From positions 62,001 to 126,000 of the forward strand of contig NZ_JAIUGV010000002.1 of assembly GCF_020164745.1 (NCBI RefSeq): a DNA stretch of 64,000 nt, in the 5' to 3' direction. Source of the DNA: Mesorhizobium sp. ES1-4. Its GTDB lineage: Bacteria > Pseudomonadota > Alphaproteobacteria > Rhizobiales > Rhizobiaceae. Position 1 is the first letter of the stretch, and each line of letters opens with the position of its first letter. The translations under genes and the position numbers were made by a program. The notes under the pieces were generated by a model. The model saw nothing but the letters and a program-made list of their open reading frames with translations. It had not been told where the DNA came from and made no database searches. Below are positions 10,201-16,827 of this stretch, piece by piece.

Positions 10201-10798
10201 CGACGTCAACGTGCGCGACTTCCAACGCCTGTTCGGGCCGACCGGCCTGATCGACGCCTTCACCAACGACCATCTGATCAACTATGTCGACACGGCAAGC
10301 GAGCCCTGGAAATGGCGCGCCGATTTCGGGCTCGATCCCGCGGCGCTGGCGGCGTTCGAGCAGGCCAGGCACATCCGCGACGACCTGTTTCCCGGCGGCA
10401 CCGGCCCGGTGATGAACTTCACGCTGGAGCCGAAGGACCTGTCGCCCAACGTGGCACGGATGACGCTCAACCTCGATGGACAGAACCTGGTCTACTACAA
10501 CAACGCGACCAGGCCGCAGCCGATGACGTGGCCGGGCAAGGACGGCACCGGTGTCATCTCGCTCGCCTTCCAGCCGGTCGACGGCTCACCCGAAGTGATG
10601 CTCAACGAGACCGGCAGCTGGGCGTGGTTGAGGATGCTGCGCAGCGGCCACTTCGCCGGAACCAAGCTCACCGACGTCTACAGCCTGCGGCTGGGCACGA
10701 AAGGCATGTGGGCCGATTTCGAGCTCAAGGCGGCAAGCGTCGAAAATCCCTACACACTCGAGATGTTCAAGAAGTTCACATGTCCGCCGCAGATATGA
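7256..10798 (+). CDS. tssM: T6SS inner-membrane protein TssM (IcmF), first copy
   Basis: TssM spans the periplasm and links the inner-membrane TssL ring to TssJ. The 1180-residue protein has two N-terminal membrane spans (about 12-33 and 51-68) and a cytoplasmic NTPase-like domain with Walker A GPPATGKT at 134-141 and a VLIDTAGRY segment. A third span is at about 440-462, followed by the long periplasmic IcmF and C-terminal TssJ-binding regions. It follows tssL by one base. Its stop overlaps the tagF start (ATGA). An intact Walker A is variable in this family, and both TssM copies in this window have one, so nucleotide binding may matter here. Confidence 0.95.
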   Translation: MFILRFLWAVITSRFLWTLIGIALLSLLIWVFGPIVQVGPYAPFDSDNVRIAIIAGLIILWLIWLIVAQRRAIRANRMFVAEIAAPVAEKQLTPGEESVAAVGAKFGDVMAELKRRKLGGRKFLREMPWYVIVGPPATGKTTALRQSGLNFPIDLTDDLQGVGGTRNCDWFFSENAVLIDTAGRYVQQESQPDVDAAEWLGFLDLLKKHRGRRALNGVIVALSIDVLSEGDEAIKAHGRKIRRRLAELNDRLEIRLPVYLMLTKADLIKGFEAFFGGLSTTAREQVWGTTFPLDARVDAGAIQTELARLATELERRLVPRLEDEEKLASRAEIFRFPAQLASLSEPIQVLIEAMFGESRYEEAAWLRGLYLTSATQEGAPIDRLTAALSSSFGLPPRRAMPAARVEKRSFFLRNLLTEVIFKEAGLGTFDPLAQRRRAWIWRGAAAACALAAVLAGGLFTWSYLDNRNAITDQAGQFEALQAPLTDVAAMPASVEQPTMDGALAAMDAVAAARTPPPDAVHDLLGPTASAELVRAQTDTYDHALRNVLEPHMVALLEATMWRQIRDPDFMLGALKTYRMMTGLSQMDTDFVQNWWMNSLPEFATAPPFPTPDAEAHQLAAIRRMTIDDSYIAPDKELVAEALKTVCTISLPARAYKQLLADPEVAAVKEWVPANFAGPNGAKVFARRSDKTLRVGVPGPYTYSGFHDAILDRVEDVAGQAALDRAVFAGGCSENSETSVSALSEDILKLYYDDYISQWDSFLRDMRLAPLTDLNVASENLKDLSSADSALKRLLTAVVQETDLTRSDEAPADDKGGGAAKAGSKLLSKLGKLGKVVKTGAKLLPRAGSAEQVDMTGSLVAEHFKPLKGTIAQVDGQPLALDAAVVALTALSNVLQTVTANPNPQDAIKKQGGLAELTGAVARQAQILPSPINDWLGGIAGDTSGLSQKAVTNELNAIWRADILPFCQAALNNRYPFSPESAVDVNVRDFQRLFGPTGLIDAFTNDHLINYVDTASEPWKWRADFGLDPAALAAFEQARHIRDDLFPGGTGPVMNFTLEPKDLSPNVARMTLNLDGQNLVYYNNATRPQPMTWPGKDGTGVISLAFQPVDGSPEVMLNETGSWAWLRMLRSGHFAGTKLTDVYSLRLGTKGMWADFELKAASVENPYTLEMFKKFTCPPQI

Positions 10799-11319
10799 CA
10801 ACGGGATTCTTCGGAAAGATTCCGGCGACCGGAGATTTCGTCGCCGCGAACCTGCCACGCGCCTTCATCGACCGCTGGGACCGGTGGATGTCGACGGAAT
10901 TGCGCGCACGGCCGGACGAGGGTGAGTTGGATTCTCGCGTCTGGCGATTCACAGTACCCACGGCGATTTTCTGTGACCAGCCTTGCGCCGGCGTGTGGCG
11001 CATGAGCGAGGATCGCGTCGGTCGCCGCTATCCATTCGTCATCGTGCGGCTGGGCTCTCCACCGGAACCGGGAGATCCCTGGTTCGAAGCGGCCACCGAA
11101 CTGGCGCGGGTCGCAGTTGACCAGGGTCTCTCGACGGCGGCGCTCACCCTTCGTCTCGCGGAATTTGAGGCGCCGGTAACGAGCCAGCCCACCGCGACAA
11201 TCGCATTCTGGAGCGACGACTGGGAGGTTAAGGAGTTCGCCTTCGTGGATATCCACGATCTCGCCCAGAACGCGCTACCGGCCATGCGCGCCGCGCCGAT
11301 GGAAGTCAGGGAGGCGTAA
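10795..11319 (+). CDS. tagF: T6SS-associated regulator TagF
   Basis: TagF is a cytoplasmic post-translational repressor of T6SS assembly; in other species it works with the PpkA/PppA/Fha pathway. The 174-residue product opens MTTGFFGKIPATGDFV, matching the family signature GFFGKLPxxGDFV, followed by DRWDRW and GRRYPFVIV. The chosen start overlaps the tssM stop by ATGA. An ATG 15 bases upstream is possible, but a much longer open frame to the left runs inside tssM and is not coding. In some proteobacteria TagF is fused to PppA; here pppA is separate, about 14.7 kb downstream. Confidence 0.92.
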   Translation: MTTGFFGKIPATGDFVAANLPRAFIDRWDRWMSTELRARPDEGELDSRVWRFTVPTAIFCDQPCAGVWRMSEDRVGRRYPFVIVRLGSPPEPGDPWFEAATELARVAVDQGLSTAALTLRLAEFEAPVTSQPTATIAFWSDDWEVKEFAFVDIHDLAQNALPAMRAAPMEVREA

Positions 11320-11321
11320 CG

Positions 11322-12158
11322 ATGGCGATCACGGTCTTCGCCGAAGGCATGGGCTTCTTCCATAAGGGAAGCAACGGCAAGGGTATCGCCCCCGGAGACG
11401 TCTGCCTGTCGCCGCCGCCGCCGCCGGCGGGTCCGGTGCCGGTCCCATATGTGAACATGCTTTCCGCCAGCGACCTGATCAAAGGCAGCACTTCCGTCAA
11501 GATCGACGGCAATCCGACGGCGCTGGAGAGCTCATCGGAAGTCGCGATGAGCACGGGGAACGAGCCGGCCACGCCCGGGCTCGGCGCCGGCGTCATCACA
11601 CACCGCATCAAGGGCAAGGGCGGCTTCATGCTGTGGTCGTTTTCAGTCAAGGTGGAAGGCAAAGGGGTCTGCCGACATGGCGATCCCATGGGCCAGAACG
11701 AAGCCAGCAGCCCATGCAACGGTTTGGATGGTTCCGCCTTGGTGGCTTTTTACAAAACCGTCGCTCCGCATGCGGATGGCAAGAAGAAATGTCCGAAATA
11801 CAGCCGCAAGAAGCATGCGCCTGATATCAACGCGGACCAGGACAAGGAGGTCCACGGAAAGCCGTGCTGGGAATGCGGCAAGCCTTGGCTTCCCCCGAAC
11901 CAGTATTCAACGGCCTCGAAGGGAAAGTACAAGGACCGTGACAAGAAGGCCATGACCCCGGATCATGAGCCTCCGATGAAGGTCGCGTGGGAAAATGGCG
12001 GCTGCCACCTGCCGAAACCCTACCAAGGGTTCAAGGACCATTTCGCCAAGCCGGAGGCGGTCAAGCCCCATTGCCGCAAATGCTCGAACAGCCAGGGGGC
12101 GAACATGAAGACGATCCGGCAAAAAGCCAAGCTCAAGATCGCCCGGATCAGGATGTGA
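11322..12158 (+). CDS. PAAR-like (DUF4150) T6SS effector with HNH-type nuclease C-terminus
   Basis: The 278-residue protein is modular. Residues 1 to about 145 are a PAAR-like DUF4150 domain (FAEGMGFFHKGSNGKG, GDVCLSPPPPPAGPVPVPY, CRHGDPMGQN), which caps the VgrG spike. The rest resembles a zinc-ribbon HNH endonuclease: CWEC at 182-185, PDHEPP at 213-218 (D214-H215) and HCRKCSNSQG at 250-259. These supply a CxxC/CxxC metal knot, the DH pair and the asparagine of an HNH fold. I infer that it is a DNA-degrading toxin delivered on the spike. It lies two bases after tagF and is followed by two putative immunity genes, the usual layout for a T6SS cargo effector. Confidence 0.82.
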   Translation: MAITVFAEGMGFFHKGSNGKGIAPGDVCLSPPPPPAGPVPVPYVNMLSASDLIKGSTSVKIDGNPTALESSSEVAMSTGNEPATPGLGAGVITHRIKGKGGFMLWSFSVKVEGKGVCRHGDPMGQNEASSPCNGLDGSALVAFYKTVAPHADGKKKCPKYSRKKHAPDINADQDKEVHGKPCWECGKPWLPPNQYSTASKGKYKDRDKKAMTPDHEPPMKVAWENGGCHLPKPYQGFKDHFAKPEAVKPHCRKCSNSQGANMKTIRQKAKLKIARIRM

Positions 12159-12162
12159 GTTG

Positions 12163-12600
12163 ATGGACGAGCGTCTCCAGAAGATCCAGGACGACTACAT
12201 CGTGGAGCTACGCGCCGCGGTACCGGACGTCAAGAAATGGTGGAAGGCTCAGCTCAGGAAGAACGAACGGAAATCCTATCCGGGCGGCCCCGCCCTCGAT
12301 TTCGAAACGCGCTGGCCGACCGAGCTTGGCGGGCACCCGCGCCTGATCGCGATCTTCCGTAAATATTTCCTACTGGCCGAGGAACTCAACCTCGAGTTGG
12401 ATGAGCAAGGCAGGAAATACCACGAGGAGGACCCCGATGAACTATGGGGCCTGGACGTGCCGCCGCCGACACGCGAGCAAGTGCTGCCGATCGACCTCCT
12501 CGTTAACGACCTCGAGGACGACAACGATGACCTTTACGAGGTGATGGAGACGATGTTTTTCATCCCGATCGGCATCGGCAAGGACGGAGATCCCTGCTGA
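12163..12600 (+). CDS. Putative T6SS immunity protein, copy 1
   Basis: This acidic 145-residue protein has no signal peptide or membrane span and belongs to no family I recognise. It starts four bases after the nuclease effector and overlaps the next gene by one base. It is a diverged paralogue of its downstream neighbour: both have a WW pair near residue 30, an FExR segment in the middle, and the same C-terminal pattern of a leucine-rich stretch, D-D-x-x-D-D-hydrophobic, an M-x-x-x-P-[IL]-G tract and a terminal G-x-x-C. Position and acidity suggest that it neutralises the HNH effector, but no function is demonstrated. The start is the ATG at 12163; an adjacent TTG at 12160 would add one residue. 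Confidence 0.7.
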   Translation: MDERLQKIQDDYIVELRAAVPDVKKWWKAQLRKNERKSYPGGPALDFETRWPTELGGHPRLIAIFRKYFLLAEELNLELDEQGRKYHEEDPDELWGLDVPPPTREQVLPIDLLVNDLEDDNDDLYEVMETMFFIPIGIGKDGDPC

Positions 12601-13088
12601 TGCCGCTTGAAACCTTTCACATCGTCGCCAAGGGAATTTCGCGTCTGTGCTGTGCGCCCAGCGACCTCGCCGTCACCAGTTCGCAAGGCAGCCCGAAACC
12701 CTTGGCGGAAGCAACAGAAGCGCATCGGCGGATTTTCCAGGAGTATCTCGCCGCCCTGCGTCCGACCTACGACACGGCGTCCGAATGGTGGAGCAGCCTG
12801 GTCGATTCTCAGATGAAGGAAGGCGGATCAAGAGAGGATGCCATCGATGCATCCTTCGAACGCCGGCTCGCCGGTCCGGCATCCGCACCCGAAGTCGTGA
12901 CGCTGGTGCGCGACACATGGCTGAGATGCACGGCATTGAACGCCTCACTCGACGAACTGGACCGTGTGCCTCCCGAGGTCCTGCTTCTCGGCTGGCTGGT
13001 GGACGACAAGCAAGACGATTTTGTCACGCTGATAACCTGCATGCCTTATTGGCCGCTCGGCCTCGACGAAAACGGAAACTGGTGTTGA
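12600..13088 (+). CDS. Putative T6SS immunity protein, copy 2 (paralogue of preceding gene)
   Basis: This 162-residue acidic cytoplasmic protein has no recognisable family. Its second half parallels the preceding protein: SEWWSSL against KKWWKAQ, FERRL against FETRW, LNASLDEL against LNLELDEQ, then DDKQDDF against DDNDDLY and PLGLDENGNWC against PIGIGKDGDPC. The start ATG overlaps the previous stop by one base, so the pair is co-translated. A tandem duplication after an effector gene usually reflects immunity to two toxin variants, or an orphan kept after toxin replacement. The function is inferred only from position. Confidence 0.68.
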   Translation: MPLETFHIVAKGISRLCCAPSDLAVTSSQGSPKPLAEATEAHRRIFQEYLAALRPTYDTASEWWSSLVDSQMKEGGSREDAIDASFERRLAGPASAPEVVTLVRDTWLRCTALNASLDELDRVPPEVLLLGWLVDDKQDDFVTLITCMPYWPLGLDENGNWC

Positions 13089-13091
13089 CCA

Positions 13092-14177
13092 ATGGCGTTC
13101 GCGGTCTGGATCGAGAACCGAACGCCCTTTGCCGCGGCGACGCATGTTCAACTCGACTCCAACGGCCAGGAGGTGCTGGTCGTCATGTTTTCGGCGAGCT
13201 TCGACGCGCTCGATGGCGCTCCGGAACTGCGTGTCTCGGAAGACCAGATGCCGGTCGCGCTGTGGGATATCCCTTATGGCGATCCTGCTAATTCGTCCAA
13301 CCGCTACGAAGCCGACATCGCGCCGGTGAAACCTCGCGCCGAAATTCTGATAAACGGCTCGGCCCAAGCGCCGAATGGTCGGCCGGTAACGGAGATGCAG
13401 GTCGGGGTCCGTGTCGGCGCGGTGCAAAAGGTGCTCAATGTCGTCGGCGACCGCACCCATGATGCCGCCGGGTACAGCGCCCCGCATCCATTCCGAACCA
13501 TGCCTGTTTTATACGAACGCGCTTATGGCGGCATGCTGGCCGATGGCCGGCTCGACAGGCGCAACCCGGTCGGCATCGGTTATCGCCAGGCGCTCTCGGC
13601 CGACCCGGCCGTGCGCACGCAGGCGCCGAACATAACCTATCCGGGCGAGCCCTGCTTAAGTCCATCCGACCGCCCAAAACCCGCCGGCTTCGGGCCCTTG
13701 GGACGGGGCTGGCTGCCCCGGCTTCCGCTTGCCGGTACCTACGACCAGGCTTGGATCGACACGCAGTGGCCTCTACCACCCAAGGATTTCGACCCGCTCT
13801 ACAATCTGAGCGCACCGGCCGACCAGCATCTGGAGCAGATCCGCGGCGGTGAGCAGGTCACGATTATTGGCATGACCCCGAACGGCCGCTGGGGTTTTCG
13901 CCTGCCTCGCGTGGTCGCCCCGATCCAACTGATCTACGAGGACAGGATCGAGCAGCACAGCTTCAAGGCCGACACCGTCATCATCGAGCCGGATCTCTGG
14001 CGCGTCACGCTCAAGGCCCGTCTCGCGCTGGTCACCCGGCGCAACGCGCCGCCGCTGCTACAGATCGCATTTGGCCATGTCACGCCCGGCTTTGTCCTCG
14101 CGGCCCGCAAGCGCAAGCAGTACATCGACCCACGCGGCATCGGCGGTCCCGCCGACCATCCGGTCTGGCTCGCATGA
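13092..14177 (+). CDS. DUF2169 family T6SS accessory protein
   Basis: The 361-residue protein matches DUF2169, a family found next to PAAR/DUF4150 effectors and thought to help load them onto VgrG. Visible features are the opening FAVWIENRTPFAAA, the VGVRVGAVQKVLNVVGDR segment, the family hallmark PVLYERAYGG, a C-P-rich middle and a GRWGF segment near residue 257. There is no signal peptide, so it acts in the cytoplasm. It starts three bases after the second immunity gene. Its stop overlaps the next start (ATGA). The exact role is not known to me; adaptor or chaperone is an inference from context. Confidence 0.85.
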   Translation: MAFAVWIENRTPFAAATHVQLDSNGQEVLVVMFSASFDALDGAPELRVSEDQMPVALWDIPYGDPANSSNRYEADIAPVKPRAEILINGSAQAPNGRPVTEMQVGVRVGAVQKVLNVVGDRTHDAAGYSAPHPFRTMPVLYERAYGGMLADGRLDRRNPVGIGYRQALSADPAVRTQAPNITYPGEPCLSPSDRPKPAGFGPLGRGWLPRLPLAGTYDQAWIDTQWPLPPKDFDPLYNLSAPADQHLEQIRGGEQVTIIGMTPNGRWGFRLPRVVAPIQLIYEDRIEQHSFKADTVIIEPDLWRVTLKARLALVTRRNAPPLLQIAFGHVTPGFVLAARKRKQYIDPRGIGGPADHPVWLA

Positions 14178-15217
14178 AGAGGCCGCTCTACGTCGCGGGA
14201 TCCGGCGCGGTCACCGCGGCCGGCTTGAATGCGCCGCAGACAATCGCGGCGATACGCGCCGGCCTGTCCGCCTTTGAGGATATAGGCGTTCCCGAGGTTG
14301 GGCAGTCGCAGGTCGTTGCCCGAATCCCGGCACATTGGCGCCTGCGCCGCACGCAGGGCGACTGGCTGGTCAGCATGGCCGCCCGCGCCATCAAGGAAGC
14401 GTTGGGCGCGGACGATCCAGGCGTGGCCGCCGCTACCGCGCTCCTCATCACGCCGCCGGAAAGCTTTCGCGACCACCCGGCCTTCACCGAGCTTTCGGCC
14501 CATAACTTCGTGGATGCGGTGATCGGCGCGACGGGTCTCAGGTTCCATCCGGCCTCGCGCGCCATCGACGGTGGCGCGGCGGCCAGCATTGGCCTGATCG
14601 AAAGGGCGTTGGCGCTGATGGACGAGGCGGGCGCCGCACAGGTCCTGCTCGGCGGGGTCGACAGCCTCGTCAACGACACCGATCTCGGCCGACTTGGTCG
14701 GGCTGGACGCCTGAAGGGCGAGCAAAATCCTCAAGGCCTGGTACCAGGCGAGGCGGCCGCCTTCGTGCGGCTGACCCGCGAGCCATCCCGTGATGCGACG
14801 GTCGTGGCCGCGATCCACGGCATCGGTGTCGCGCAAGAGACGGACAGCGTGCTGTCGGACCGCTACAGCCAAGGTCGCGCCATGCTCGGCGCCCTGCGCG
14901 AGGCGATGTCCGGCTCTGGAACCTCAGAACCCAACATTGACTTTGTGGTCAGCAACGGCAATGGCGAGCGGTATAGCGGTTGGGAAATGATGATCGCCCG
15001 CCCGCGCTTCTATCGCACCCGACGTGAAATCCTGCCTACTGCCTATCCGGCCATGACGCTCGGCGACATAGGAGCAGCCGGTGGGGCGCTCGCACTGATG
15101 CTGGCGGCCGACAGTTTGCTCAAGGGCTACGCACCCGGTCCCACCGCCTTCTGCGAACTTGCCTCGGAGAACGGCCTGCGCGCCGCGGCCGTGATGGTCC
15201 GCAAGAACCGACGCTGA
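14174..15217 (+). CDS. Beta-ketoacyl-synthase-like (thiolase-fold) T6SS accessory protein, active-site cysteine absent
   Basis: The 347-residue protein has a thiolase-fold architecture (VAGSGAVTAAGLNAPQT, LLGGVDSLVN, VPGEAAAFVRL, GDIGAAGGALAL). In true ketoacyl synthases the nucleophile sits in a TAC[AST]SG segment at the start of a central helix. Here the equivalent stretch reads AIDGGAAASIGL with no cysteine, and the two active-site histidine motifs are also not visible. It is therefore probably a pseudoenzyme used for structure or binding. It is translationally coupled to the DUF2169 gene and closes the effector operon, converging on the TIGR02270 gene with a three-base gap. Such proteins recur in T6SS effector-loading gene sets. 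Confidence 0.78.
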   Translation: MKRPLYVAGSGAVTAAGLNAPQTIAAIRAGLSAFEDIGVPEVGQSQVVARIPAHWRLRRTQGDWLVSMAARAIKEALGADDPGVAAATALLITPPESFRDHPAFTELSAHNFVDAVIGATGLRFHPASRAIDGGAAASIGLIERALALMDEAGAAQVLLGGVDSLVNDTDLGRLGRAGRLKGEQNPQGLVPGEAAAFVRLTREPSRDATVVAAIHGIGVAQETDSVLSDRYSQGRAMLGALREAMSGSGTSEPNIDFVVSNGNGERYSGWEMMIARPRFYRTRREILPTAYPAMTLGDIGAAGGALALMLAADSLLKGYAPGPTAFCELASENGLRAAAVMVRKNRR

Positions 15218-15220
15218 AAC

Positions 15221-16384
15221 TCACACCCAGGCCGGGAGATGGCGCGTGGCGCGCCAATCGGCAAGCGGTGTGTCGGCCGTGGCCAGTGCGGCGCGCAGTG
15301 CGTTGAGCCGTAACAGGCGCATCGACCGGAAAGGCCGATGATCGTGTCCGCCCCGTCCCCCGTTCCACCACGCATTGACTCGATCCGCCACCGGCAGCGA
15401 ATTGTCGTCCAGATGAGCGAAATCCTTGCCGAGTGCAGCCGGGTCGACGACAAAGAGGTCGGTTTCGCCGAAATCGATCTCGAACAGGTCGCGAAGAGCT
15501 GCACCGGCGGCAGCGACAAGGTCCGGCTCGCGCATCTTCTCGATCAGCCACGGCATCACCGCGCGATCGCCAAACAGGCCAACGGACGCTGTCGCCACGC
15601 TGCGAAGGCCGGGCTGCTCCAGATGCTTGCCTAGCCAGTCCTTACCGGATTTCGTCGCCGTCGTCAGGAGACGTATCTCGATGGCAGCCTCCGCCAGTCC
15701 TGCTTCTGTCGATACGATCTCGTCGATCACCTGGTGAGCGGGCCGCTTCTCGCCGAGCAGGCAAGCGGCCAGGGCCGCCGTCAACCGTTCCTCGGGCGTC
15801 TTGCCGTCGAGTCCGGCCAGTACGGCTGGAAGGAGGTCGCGACGCTTGATCGCACCGGCGAGCCTCACGGCGCGGCTGCGTATCCTCGCGTCCGAATGAC
15901 TCGCCAGGTCGGGAAGGCGCGGCCCCGGATCCACACGATGATGCCAGAGCGCATAAAGACCGAGGCAGCACCGCAGCTCGTCTCGAGCGTCCAGCCATTT
16001 CGCCACGAGTGGCCGCAGGCTTTCGCGCGGCGTGCTGGCAATCGCGGCGGAGAGGCTGGACCAGCCAGCCTCGCCAAGGCTCGCCGCGCCGTCGATCGCC
16101 ACCGCGACCAGGCCGGCATCGCCCCAACGCAGGGCCAGCGCCCCAAGCACGAAAAGCTCGCCTGGTTCGGGATAGTCGGCGAACCTAGCCAGGGCGCCTT
16201 CCCAGCCGGCCTTGCCGGCGGCCATAAGCCCTTCGAGGTTAGCCTCGAGGCGCTGGTCGATGCGGCCGATGTCGATCTCGTCGAGGATAGGACCGTCGAT
16301 CTCGCGACGACGGCGCAGCCAGAGGAAAGCCGCGTCTTCGGCGTGCTGATCCACGATGGCGGCGATGGTCGCGACGCGATGCAT
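15221..16384 (-). CDS. TIGR02270-family T6SS-associated protein (HEAT-like helical repeats)
   Basis: The 387-residue protein is rich in alanine and leucine helices in repeated pairs (LVAVAIDGAASLGEAGW, RLTAALAACLLGE, VATASVGLFGDRAVMPWLIEKM), consistent with a HEAT-type scaffold. It resembles TIGR02270, a family found in T6SS loci next to vgrG, DUF2169 and ketoacyl-synthase-like genes. I use the ATG at 16384, which has GAGG nine bases upstream; a TTG two codons earlier is also open. It is the third gene of a minus-strand unit vgrG, DUF6484, TIGR02270. No catalytic residues are evident. Confidence 0.75.
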   Translation of the reverse strand: MHRVATIAAIVDQHAEDAAFLWLRRRREIDGPILDEIDIGRIDQRLEANLEGLMAAGKAGWEGALARFADYPEPGELFVLGALALRWGDAGLVAVAIDGAASLGEAGWSSLSAAIASTPRESLRPLVAKWLDARDELRCCLGLYALWHHRVDPGPRLPDLASHSDARIRSRAVRLAGAIKRRDLLPAVLAGLDGKTPEERLTAALAACLLGEKRPAHQVIDEIVSTEAGLAEAAIEIRLLTTATKSGKDWLGKHLEQPGLRSVATASVGLFGDRAVMPWLIEKMREPDLVAAAGAALRDLFEIDFGETDLFVVDPAALGKDFAHLDDNSLPVADRVNAWWNGGRGGHDHRPFRSMRLLRLNALRAALATADTPLADWRATRHLPAWV

Positions 16385-16394
16385 GGGCAATGCC

Positions 16395-16817
16395 TCAGTT
16401 GAGATGCACGGCTCCGCCGCGAATACGATTGGTCCCGCTCGCCTGGCTGGTCAGTTGGGTACCGCGAATGGTCACGCGACCATCCTTATCGAGAATGATC
16501 GACGCCAGACCGCAGCGCAGCTCCACGCGCTCTTCTGCGGTGACGACGACGCGATTGCCATCACGGATCACCTGCAATTCCTTATTCCTGGGAGCGGGGT
16601 CCACGATGCGCCCGACGACCAGTGGGCGCATCGGATCGCCGCCTTCGAAGAGCAACGCCAGTTCGGAGCCGATCGCCGATGCATCCAGTGCTGTCAAACT
16701 GCGTGCCGCGATCGCCGTCTCCCGGGGATTGCCGACGAAGCCGACCAGCGGCGCCCCGTTTTCGAAGCCGATCAGCAGTCCAATCACGACGCCGTCGATG
16801 CGGTCCAGCACTTCCAT
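16395..16817 (-). CDS. DUF6484-type VgrG-linked protein
   Basis: This 140-residue cytoplasmic protein lies 10 bases after vgrG. Residues 1-80 form a small beta-rich domain (GVVIGLLIGFENGAPLVGF, IGSELALLFEGGDPMRPLVVGRI). The last 50 residues resemble the needle tip of the adjacent VgrG: ERVELRCGLASIILDKDGRV here against DEITLKCGSASITMKKDGTI there. I assign it to DUF6484 from memory. It may act as a VgrG mimic or adaptor to which effector-loading proteins attach. It ends ten bases before the TIGR02270 start. Confidence 0.72.
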   Translation of the reverse strand: MEVLDRIDGVVIGLLIGFENGAPLVGFVGNPRETAIAARSLTALDASAIGSELALLFEGGDPMRPLVVGRIVDPAPRNKELQVIRDGNRVVVTAEERVELRCGLASIILDKDGRVTIRGTQLTSQASGTNRIRGGAVHLN

Positions 16818-16827
16818 GATGACGCCC

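Noticed and set aside
10312..10794. N-terminal extension of TagF into tssM
   Set aside because: The extension is a shadow of tssM; TagF homologues begin at the GFFGK motif right after 10795.
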